Below, in pieces: positions 1 to 5,163 of a stretch of DNA of 10,131 nt. The stretch is from assembly GCA_964195945.1 (NCBI GenBank), contig CAXMRC010000188.1:1-10131 (forward strand). Reading direction: 5' to 3'. The notes under the pieces are model-generated. The model saw only the letters and a list, made by a program, of their open reading frames with translations, searched no databases and was not told where the DNA came from. The DNA is from JAAETI01 sp964195945. GTDB taxonomy: Bacteria; Actinomycetota; Acidimicrobiia; Spongiisociales; UBA5794. The position numbers and the translations under genes were made by a program. The first letter of the stretch is position 1, and each line of letters opens with the position of its first letter.

Positions 1-6
1 ATGCGC

Positions 7-177
7 TCAGCCCGGCGTCTGTGCCTTGACCAATTCCAGGCGGACCGCCTCAGCTGAGTCCTGGGGATCTCCAAGCTCGACCACCTGTACCTGCTGGGCT
101 GACACTCCGAGTTCGACACCTCCCATAAGGAGGTAGCGCAGCGACCCATGGTTTCGGAACTGCCGTTCCGGTACGCT
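7..177 (-). pseudogene. Coding-like fragment, unidentified
   Basis: On the minus strand one frame is open from the stop at 178-180 down to a TGA at 7-9. An internal ATG at 126-124 would give 39 residues, ending in ...VRLELVKAQTPG. The residues look protein-like (for example SLRYLLMGGVELGVSAQQ), with GC-rich third positions typical of real genes here. There is no usable Shine-Dalgarno site before the ATG, and the frame is closed upstream by a stop, so the fragment cannot be the tail of a longer intact gene. I do not recognise the family. It is either a decayed gene remnant beside the SLH gene or a chance open frame; the remnant reading is slightly favoured because a second, clear gene relic lies on the other side of the SLH gene. 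Confidence 0.25.
155..177 (+). promoter_or_regulatory. Putative promoter with inverted repeat
   Basis: A perfect inverted repeat, CGGAAC-TGCC-GTTCCG, occupies 155-170 and directly abuts TACGCT (172-177), which fits an actinobacterial -10 element (TANNNT). Transcription would then start near 184, giving a leader of about 22 nt that contains the Shine-Dalgarno site. No good -35 hexamer is visible, which is consistent with an activator- or repressor-dependent promoter whose operator is the palindrome. This is inferred from position and symmetry only. Confidence 0.3.
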
Positions 178-205
178 TCACACAGATGAGACAAGGGAGG
201 AAGAC

Positions 206-1210
206 GTGAAAACTCGACCGATCATCCGCCGCTCTCTCGTTGGAGGAGTCATCCTGGCTGCATTGTTGGCCTTGCCCGCAGGGGCCGCCATAAGCCGATT
301 CCTCGACGTTCCCGATGACAACAACTTCGTTACCGACATCGAATGGCTGGCAGATTCCGGTGTAACCAAAGGATGTGGGCCTGACATCTTCTGTCCGAAT
401 GCCAACGTCACCCGAGAGCAAATGGCCGCCTTCCTCCACCGGCTTGCCGTGAACAAGATTGTGGACGCCGCAACTGCGGTCTCGGCCGAGAGCGCAGTCA
501 CCGCTGATCACGCAACCGCGGCCGACAGCGCCACGACAGCCGATTCCGCAACAACCGCTGATCACGCGACCACGGCGGATTCAGCGACCACCGCAGGCAG
601 TGCCACCACCGCAGATTCGGCAACGACCGCAGACAGCGCCATAACAGCCGGCTCCGCCGCAACAGCCGCGTCGGCCGCAGACAGCACGTTGCTCGCCGGG
701 CGGGCCGCAGGAACGTACGACACTTTCGTCATAGGGGATGCCCGTCACGCCGGTGATATGGGTGGCTATCTCACGATCTGTTTCGAAGAGGAGCTGCCCT
801 TCTGCCCCGCGGAGTCCTTATCCTTGGAGGGTGCACTGCTCGCTGAGGCGACATTCACCACGTTGGTGGCGGATTCCACCCTTGCCGTGACCGGGATGAC
901 CAGTCTGCAATCAACTGAAACCATCGACCCCACCCCCGTGTGGGTGTGGCTCCAGCTCGATTCCTCGGCCTGCACCGACAGCATCAACGCCGGCGCGACT
1001 GCGGCATATGTGCGGCAGACCTTGCTGGCGAGTGTCCACGAAGCCGTTGCCGTGACTATTGCGTTCGAAATCCCCGACGCGGGAGCACACTCGGTTGCTC
1101 TTTGTGCCCAGCCGTTTGGCGGCAACCTCGCTGTCCTCGCATCAACGATCAGCGGAGTCGTTTCCGGCAGCCCCAACAGCATCACATCACAGAACTTCGT
1201 GGCCCCGTAG
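206..1210 (+). CDS. Secreted SLH-domain protein with hexapeptide repeats
   Basis: Exported 334-residue surface protein. The GTG start at 206 is set by GGGAGG at 195-200, five bases upstream. Residues 1-28 form a signal peptide (Arg/Lys-rich start, hydrophobic core, cleavage near AGAA). Residues 32-80 form one S-layer homology domain of the actinobacterial type, with FLDVP at its start, Cys57 and Cys63 that could form a disulfide, and VTREQMAAFLHRL at its end. Residues 87-160 are about a dozen six-residue repeats of the form T-A-D-S/H-A-T, followed by a STLLAG step like the ends of fibre-type repeats. Residues 172-334 look like a beta-rich domain with no family I recognise. SLH domains usually bind wall polymers non-covalently, so this is probably a wall-anchored stalk carrying an exposed head. 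A single SLH domain is fewer than the usual three, so anchoring may need oligomerisation. The gene ends in TAG, followed in frame by an oxidase relic. Confidence 0.85.
   Translation: MKTRPIIRRSLVGGVILAALLALPAGAAISRFLDVPDDNNFVTDIEWLADSGVTKGCGPDIFCPNANVTREQMAAFLHRLAVNKIVDAATAVSAESAVTADHATAADSATTADSATTADHATTADSATTAGSATTADSATTADSAITAGSAATAASAADSTLLAGRAAGTYDTFVIGDARHAGDMGGYLTICFEEELPFCPAESLSLEGALLAEATFTTLVADSTLAVTGMTSLQSTETIDPTPVWVWLQLDSSACTDSINAGATAAYVRQTLLASVHEAVAVTIAFEIPDAGAHSVALCAQPFGGNLAVLASTISGVVSGSPNSITSQNFVAP
464..685 (+). repeat. 18-bp coding tandem repeats (ADSATT)
   Basis: About a dozen degenerate 18-bp units inside the SLH gene encode T-A-D-S/H-A-T. The Asp position carries Gly or Ala in a few units. 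Codons vary between units (gcc/gca/gcg, acc/acg/aca), so the peptide is conserved more than the DNA; this suggests selection on the protein rather than recent slippage. The period of six with small residues resembles the shafts of fibrous surface proteins. Confidence 0.8.
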
Positions 1211-1414
1211 ACGAACGTTCCCACCTCACCAGTCGACCAGATCGGGGTTCTCCAGCAGATTGCGAAGCGTGGCTCCGAACCAGGCGGCGGGCGCTACATC
1301 ACCAGGATCAAGGCGACGTTCGACAAGCCGGGCCGTTACGTATGGCATTGCCACATCCTGTCCCACGAGGATCACGAGATGATGCGAGTGCTCCATGTCG
1401 GACCGGGGGCCTAG
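1211..1414 (+). pseudogene. Multicopper oxidase C-terminal remnant
   Basis: This frame, the same frame as the SLH gene, is open for 67 codons and ends at TAG 1412-1414. From about 1298 it reads like the C-terminus of a CotA/laccase-type multicopper oxidase: RYITRIKATFDKPGRYVW, then HCHILSHEDHEMMR (1346-1387). The box keeps every expected ligand: His-Cys-His for the type 3 and type 1 coppers, His five residues after the Cys, and the axial Met ten residues after it. The three cupredoxin domains that should precede it are absent, and the frame has no ATG or GTG start before the motif. It is therefore a relic of a deleted oxidase gene that kept its 3' end and probably its own terminator. Family assignment is confident; whether any of it is translated, for example by readthrough of TAG 1208-1210, is unknown. 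Confidence 0.8.
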
Positions 1415-1436
1415 AACGCAATCGGCAGCTACGCGC

Positions 1437-1462
1437 AAGGGGCCGTCTTCCGACGGCCCCTT
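1437..1462. terminator. Bidirectional hairpin terminator
   Basis: An 11-bp perfect stem AAGGGGCCGTC / GACGGCCCCTT (1437-1447 with 1452-1462) closes on a TTCC tetraloop. It lies 22 bp after the stop of the oxidase relic and 17 bp beyond the stop of the minus-strand anti-sigma gene, so it can serve both converging transcripts. It lacks a long U-tract, as is common for actinobacterial terminators. Confidence 0.75.
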
Positions 1463-1479
1463 CGCTTTGGCCGAGCCTC

Positions 1480-3429
1480 TCAGTTGCTGATGTCCCCCAG
1501 GAGTTGCTCGAGTTCGTCGTCAAATGGCAGTTGCGGGAATACGGCGACAACGACCCCATCGGGATCGATCACGGTCACGGTTAGCCCGGTTCCCCAGAGG
1601 ACCCAGGGCTCCTGCGGGAAGCAGACCTGATCGGGGTCATAGCCGCAGTGCACTGTGGGCACGGTGATTCCCATGCGATCTAAGACGTTCTGCGTCTCAG
1701 CCAACGTGTCCCCGCTAACAGTGACGAACGTCAGCGACTCCGAGGAGTAGGTGTCAGAGAGAAGCTGGAGCTCATGTAGGAAGTCGAGTCCGGCGACCGC
1801 GTAGTGGGGGAACCAGCTGTAGACAACAACGTACTTCCCCGCTTGCTCTGCCATGTCAAAGCTGCCGCCCCCGACCAATGGACCGCTCCATGGTGGCGCC
1901 ACATCTCCGACGGCAAGTTGGAACGGCGCCTCTACCCAATCAGGCTCCCTGTAGTCGAAGACTCCGGCCGGGAATTGCGGATTAATCTCGAGCAGCGTTA
2001 CTTCCCAATCCTCGTATTCTGAAACGACCTTCACCCGGAGCCCGGTCTCGACGTCGAACCAGTACTCCCAGGTGCTGGCACGAGCGTCGGCTATGACTCG
2101 CCACCCGTCGCGGTCCTCGAACCAGATGTTGTCACAGACGTAATGACGGGCCGGCCGGGCGGCAACGGTGGCGCCCGGCGTCTCCGAACAGTTCTCCGCC
2201 ACCAGTTCTTCGGGAAGTTGGCCAAACAACGGGAAGGTCTCGCCCTCGGGCGTGTCCCCCCACACGTCGCAGTAACCGACGCTGTGATCGCACACCCCCG
2301 CCCGGCGGCCATCGGCAAAGAAGAAGCTACCGACCAACGACGGATCGGCCGCATCGATCGTCGTCTCCCGCTGAGTCCGGCCGTCGAAGTACCACGTTTC
2401 GGTTTCGACCCAGTCTTGCCCCGAGGGCTCCGCAGACGTTCTGATCATGTGCAGCGGAGGAACATCAAGGTCGGAGCCTGCCGTCGCCGGCTCCGGCGGG
2501 TCCGGGGTCGCCACCGGCTCGAACACGATCTCGGTGAACTCAAACAGACCATCACGGGCCAGATAGGGGCTGTAGTCCCCAATGGCTAGCGGCCCGCTCA
2601 TCCGCATTACCAGGCCAGTCTCCTCGTCGACCCAGAGCTCGTAGTCCTCGAGGTCGGTAGAGCAAGTCACATGGGTGGTAGACCGACCGGCGATGCTCTC
2701 GACGCCGAGTTCCGTGGGCGCGGTCCCGCAAATGTCATCCCAGGCGGAAGCCCAACGCTCGCCATCGAAGAACACATGGCGGAACGGCTCGAGCGGCATC
2801 GGGAACGGACCCCGGTAGCCACCCTCCAAAACCCAGACGTCACTGCCGTCGCCAAAGAAGACCGTGCCAGCCCCACCGAGAGGAACGAACTCGCCGGACT
2901 CTTCGAGGACCGTAGCCTCGAATGCCATCGGGCCCGCATGGCGGATCTGCACCGTCGCCTGCCAGCCGGGATCACCGAAGGCCGGGTCATGCTCGTAGTA
3001 CTGCACAGTCCCGGAGAATGAGGGCACCCCGGCATAGGCGAGCGTGGCGATCCGGCCGTCAAGGGCCGGCGCTGCGGTTGTTGGGAGTGCCGTTGTGGGA
3101 GGCGGCGGGTTGGTCGTCTGCGGGATCGCGGTGGCTACCGGTTCGTCGACCAATGAAGAGCCACCCCCCGTCCAAGCAACAACTCCGCCAACGGCGCCCA
3201 GGACTACAAACAGACCTATGGCGAAAGCAAGCGCAGGCTGGAACCGGGGTCTCGTCCGAGGGGAGCGCACCAGACGCTCCGGGCTTGATGTTGGGGCTGT
3301 CATTACATCCCTCCTTTCCAGGATGGAGGCACAGCGAGCTTCCATCTCGTCGGAGGGCAAGCGCATTTGCTCTGCATCCGCGACCGGATTGGCCTGGAAG
3401 AGCAATTCTTCGACGTTCGGCTTCGTCAT
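1480..3429 (-). CDS. Putative anti-sigma factor, LolA-like and redoxin domains
   Basis: A 649-residue single-pass membrane protein. Residues 1-62 are cytoplasmic, with an NVEELLFQANPVADAE start like other actinobacterial anti-sigma-type proteins and no zinc-binding HxxxCxxC motif. Residues 63-86 form the membrane segment and 95-122 a Pro/Thr-rich linker. Two related extracytoplasmic lobes follow (about 125-305 and 325-495). Each ends in a strand-turn like 'LWVDEETGL' or 'YWFDVETGL', as in LolA/RseB-type lipoprotein-carrier folds, and each holds several cysteines. Residues 505-647 resemble an AhpC/TlpA redoxin (VGDVAPPW, then YVVVYSWF, then TVIDPDG), but the place of the CxxC is WFPHYAV, so thiol catalysis there is unlikely. 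The start overlaps the sigma gene's stop (ATGA), implying translational coupling and a sigma/anti-sigma pair. Sensing of lipid-like or redox signals by the outer part is inference. An alternative is a sensor that is not an anti-sigma factor. Confidence 0.75.
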   Translation of the reverse strand: MTKPNVEELLFQANPVADAEQMRLPSDEMEARCASILERRDVMTAPTSSPERLVRSPRTRPRFQPALAFAIGLFVVLGAVGGVVAWTGGGSSLVDEPVATAIPQTTNPPPPTTALPTTAAPALDGRIATLAYAGVPSFSGTVQYYEHDPAFGDPGWQATVQIRHAGPMAFEATVLEESGEFVPLGGAGTVFFGDGSDVWVLEGGYRGPFPMPLEPFRHVFFDGERWASAWDDICGTAPTELGVESIAGRSTTHVTCSTDLEDYELWVDEETGLVMRMSGPLAIGDYSPYLARDGLFEFTEIVFEPVATPDPPEPATAGSDLDVPPLHMIRTSAEPSGQDWVETETWYFDGRTQRETTIDAADPSLVGSFFFADGRRAGVCDHSVGYCDVWGDTPEGETFPLFGQLPEELVAENCSETPGATVAARPARHYVCDNIWFEDRDGWRVIADARASTWEYWFDVETGLRVKVVSEYEDWEVTLLEINPQFPAGVFDYREPDWVEAPFQLAVGDVAPPWSGPLVGGGSFDMAEQAGKYVVVYSWFPHYAVAGLDFLHELQLLSDTYSSESLTFVTVSGDTLAETQNVLDRMGITVPTVHCGYDPDQVCFPQEPWVLWGTGLTVTVIDPDGVVVAVFPQLPFDDELEQLLGDISN

Positions 3430-3983
3430 GGCTGATCCCCGACGGTTGAGGCCTCACTGGCCTGACTGCCCGGTATATGTCCGGTCCGCCGCATCGCTTG
3501 TCGCAATCTTTCGAGCGTCCGATGCACCCGGGCGTCCACTGCCGACTTTGAACAATCCAACACCTCGCCGATCTGGGTATGCGTCAGCCCCTCCCAGTAG
3601 CTGAGAAGGAGCAGTTCCTGGTCGGCCGGACGCAGCGTGGCGAGCGCTTGTACCACGTGCTGGCCGTCGAGATTGCGCAACACTTGCGGCTCGGGCCCGA
3701 GTAGATCAGTTTGTCGTTGTCCCGCGATCCGAGCCAATAGACGGTTGCCTCTTCGCTCTCCGCGGCGCCGATTGGCCAGCACGTTGCGGGCAACGACGTA
3801 GAGCCAGGCAAGGGTCTCATCCCCTTCCGGGACCCGATCGAGACGGCGCCACGCAACTGCAAATACATCGTCGGCGGCATCGGCGGCGTCTTGGCTACCG
3901 ATACGGCGGGCGAAGTAGGAGATGATCGCCGGATGGTGGCGATCGTAGAGGACCCGGAAACGCTCTTCAGCGCTACTACTCAC
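3426..3983 (-). CDS. ECF-type RNA polymerase sigma factor
   Basis: A 185-residue sigma-70 family factor of the extracytoplasmic-function group. Region 2 spans about residues 8-75 (FRVLYDRHHPAIISYFARR, then DDVFAVAWRRLDRVP, then AWLYVVARNVLANRRR), covering core binding and -10 recognition. Region 4 spans about 107-165 (ALATLRPADQELLLLSYWEGLTH, then IGEVLDCSKSAVDARVHR), the -35-binding helix-turn-helix. Region 3 is absent, as expected for the group. The start is GTG at 3983-3981, with AGGAG about ten bases upstream; no other start keeps region 2 whole. It overlaps the downstream membrane gene by four bases, typical of co-translated sigma/anti-sigma pairs, so it is likely held at the membrane until an envelope signal arrives. 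The target promoters are unknown; an ECF-like promoter is proposed at 10026-10053. Identity as a sigma factor is very secure. Confidence 0.95.
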   Translation of the reverse strand: MSSSAEERFRVLYDRHHPAIISYFARRIGSQDAADAADDVFAVAWRRLDRVPEGDETLAWLYVVARNVLANRRRGERRGNRLLARIAGQRQTDLLGPEPQVLRNLDGQHVVQALATLRPADQELLLLSYWEGLTHTQIGEVLDCSKSAVDARVHRTLERLRQAMRRTGHIPGSQASEASTVGDQP

Positions 3984-4320
3984 TAGGCCTCAGCTCCTCG
4001 ACGGACAGACACACGGTCTATGTCCGAATCCCATGCGATGCATGCGGAGTTCTTCGCCGCACGGCACCTCCAAGGCTACGCCTGCGAGACCATTGATGCA
4101 TTACGTCACGCTTCACCAAATGTTGGAGCATCTGGCCCACCATCGTCGAGACGAACTTGGAGTGGATCGTCTCATTGGCCATCACAACTTTTCACGGCGG
4201 CATGCGCTCGATCACACGTAGCACGCTCGCCACAATCTGACTCAGGCGGCTCCCGACATTGTCAAGCAGCAAGTCACCTTCCGGGTCGACAAGGCCGGTG
4301 TGGCCCGGGAGGGCGCCAAG
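3984..4320. other. Intergenic region without a convincing gene
   Basis: This 337-bp stretch separates the divergent sigma and DUF3039 genes. Short open frames exist on both strands, for example a 54-codon minus frame from ATG 4182-4180 to the stop at 4018, and 122- and 62-codon plus frames from 4020 and 4033. None has a Shine-Dalgarno site, a recognisable domain or consistent codon bias. It must hold the promoters of both neighbouring genes, and it holds the inverted repeat described separately. Confidence 0.5.
4002..4026. promoter_or_regulatory. Imperfect inverted repeat upstream of sigma gene
   Basis: Arms CGGACA (4002-4007) and TGTCCG (4021-4026) are perfect complements. Inside them GAC (4008-4010) pairs with GTC (4016-4018), leaving TA (4019-4020) unpaired and a five-base loop. 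The element sits 19-43 bases upstream of the sigma start. It could be an operator or a leader hairpin controlling the sigma/anti-sigma transcript. Evidence is symmetry and position only. Confidence 0.3.
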
Positions 4321-4623
4321 GTGACGGAACCGACGACGATCGGCCATACTCCCCCCATGAGACCGCCACACTTCGCCAGCGAGATTGAGATCAAGCCGGC
4401 CGTCATCGTCAAGGAGAAGGAAGACCTTCGGATCGACGATGGCAGCGGTAACCACGATCGCTTCTCTCACTACGTGCGCAAGGCCGACATCGTGCGCAGC
4501 AATGTCGAAGGAGTTCCCGTGACCGCCTTGTGCGGCAAGAAATGGATCCCCAACCGGGACCCCGACCGCTACCCGATCTGCCCCACCTGTAAAGAGGTCA
4601 AAGCCCGCCTGTTCGGGAGTTGA
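4321..4623 (+). CDS. DUF3039 family protein
   Basis: A 100-residue soluble protein. The GTG at 4321 is chosen because GGGAGGG lies at 4307-4313, seven bases upstream; a GTG at 4300 is also in frame but has no such site. Family marks are HDRFSHYVRKADI (about residues 45-57), VPVTALCGKKWIP (65-78) and PICPTCKEV (85-93). These are typical of DUF3039, a small actinobacterial family of unknown function. Cys71, Cys87 and Cys90, with His50 as a possible fourth ligand, would fit a zinc ribbon; this is inference. The N-terminal 40 residues are charged and probably flexible. In other actinobacteria the family is found as a small stand-alone gene, and here too it has no evident operon partner. No role can be assigned beyond probable metal binding. 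Confidence 0.88.
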   Translation: MTEPTTIGHTPPMRPPHFASEIEIKPAVIVKEKEDLRIDDGSGNHDRFSHYVRKADIVRSNVEGVPVTALCGKKWIPNRDPDRYPICPTCKEVKARLFGS

Positions 4624-4929
4624 GGGAACACGCCCTCGGCCGATCCGCGACAATCGGCAGGCGTCGACGATGCGGACATCCAGTCTTCCACTCATCGCCG
4701 TCCTCCCATCACAGAGGATCCCGCGATCATGAGCTTGGCCGGATCTCTTCTGCACGTGCCGAACCGGATCCTCCGGTCCTCCTGTTAACCGCAACCGACG
4801 CGATGTTCGAACTCTCTGGAGTGACGAATACTGCGGTCAACCAGAGAGCGCCTGGATGCAAGGGGAGATGTAACCGACAAGGTACATTTCGTATGGATGT
4901 GTCTTGTGCGAATCTGAAAACGTACGAGG

Positions 4930-4947
4930 TGTAACCGTTCGGTGACA
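4930..4947. promoter_or_regulatory. Candidate operator palindrome TGTAACCG-TT-CGGTGACA
   Basis: An 18-bp inverted repeat in which seven of eight positions of each half pair. The left half, TGTAACCG, occurs again exactly at 4869-4876, 61 bp upstream. Two copies of an eight-base half-site in an AT-richer intergenic stretch fit a binding site for a dimeric repressor or activator. No regulator gene of a helix-turn-helix family lies in the window other than the sigma factor, so the binding protein is unknown. Confidence 0.3.
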
Positions 4948-5046
4948 AACCATCTGGCGGTTCGAGAGGGTCAACGAGTTGGGCAGTGCTCGGGCAAGGT
5001 GACGCGTTTGCCTACCCAGGACTATGCCAAACACGGTCTCTCTTAG

Positions 5047-5163
5047 ATGGTGCGTGCCACCGCAGCCGCCCTCGATCGCCTCGACGTCGCCGCAGCCGTC
5101 GGCGACCTCGGGGCAATCTTCCTCCCAAACCCGCGACCATCCGCGATAGCATTGGCTGGGTGA
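5047..5163 (+). CDS. Possible 38-residue leader ORF
   Basis: An ATG at 5047 directly follows a TAG in the same frame and opens 38 codons, ending in the TGA at 5161-5163. That stop overlaps the proposed GTG start of the methyltransferase in the four bases GTGA. The composition is Ala-rich with G/C third positions (VRATAAALDRLDVAAAVGD). No Shine-Dalgarno site precedes the ATG and no family is recognised. The overlap geometry would allow translational coupling, but the frame may equally be chance in GC-rich DNA. Confidence 0.18.
   Translation: MVRATAAALDRLDVAAAVGDLGAIFLPNPRPSAIALAG
5147..5152 (+). promoter_or_regulatory. Possible leaderless -10 element (TAGCAT)
   Basis: TAGCAT matches TANNNT and ends seven bases before the proposed GTG start at 5160. 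That is the spacing expected if transcription begins at the first base of the start codon. Leaderless transcripts are common in actinobacteria, and no Shine-Dalgarno site is visible before this GTG. No clear -35 element is seen. Confidence 0.3.

Larger units (their letters stand above)
4624..5159. other. Gene-poor region before the methyltransferase
   Basis: This 536-bp stretch shows no recognisable gene. Its middle (about 4780-4985) is less GC-rich than its surroundings and carries the candidate operator at 4930-4947. A weak hairpin (ACCGGA-TCC-TCCGGT, 4763-4777) could aid termination behind DUF3039. A frame of 38 codons, 5047-5163, is described separately. An upstream extension of the methyltransferase frame to 4986 reads as an Arg/Pro-rich tail that does not resemble protein. 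Confidence 0.5.

Noticed and set aside
464..685. Regular 18-bp repeats suggesting a CRISPR-like or slippage array
   Set aside because: The units are contiguous, in frame within the SLH gene and have no spacers; they encode a peptide repeat.
940..1584. 214-codon plus-strand open frame spanning the SLH end, oxidase relic and hairpin
   Set aside because: It crosses the oxidase motif and the terminator in the wrong frame, and its product is Arg/Pro-rich and low in complexity.
4018..4182. 54-codon minus-strand frame (MANETIHSKFVSTMVG...)
   Set aside because: The first half looks protein-like, but there is no ribosome site, the second half is Arg-rich, and it covers the likely promoter of the sigma gene.
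4763..4777. Hairpin ACCGGA-TCC-TCCGGT as terminator of DUF3039
   Set aside because: The stem is only six pairs, there is no T-tract, and it lies 140 bp after the stop codon.
4192..4794. 200-codon minus-strand open frame
   Set aside because: It runs antisense through the whole DUF3039 gene, which has a strong ribosome site and clear family motifs. The frame's own product has no recognisable domain.
4959..4965. GGTTCGA, as in a tRNA T-loop
   Set aside because: The flanking bases do not form a T-stem, and no acceptor or anticodon arm can be drawn around it.
4986..5159. Upstream extension of the methyltransferase frame
   Set aside because: The added residues are Arg/Pro-rich, unlike protein, and would bury a clean lipoprotein signal peptide that starts at GTG 5160.
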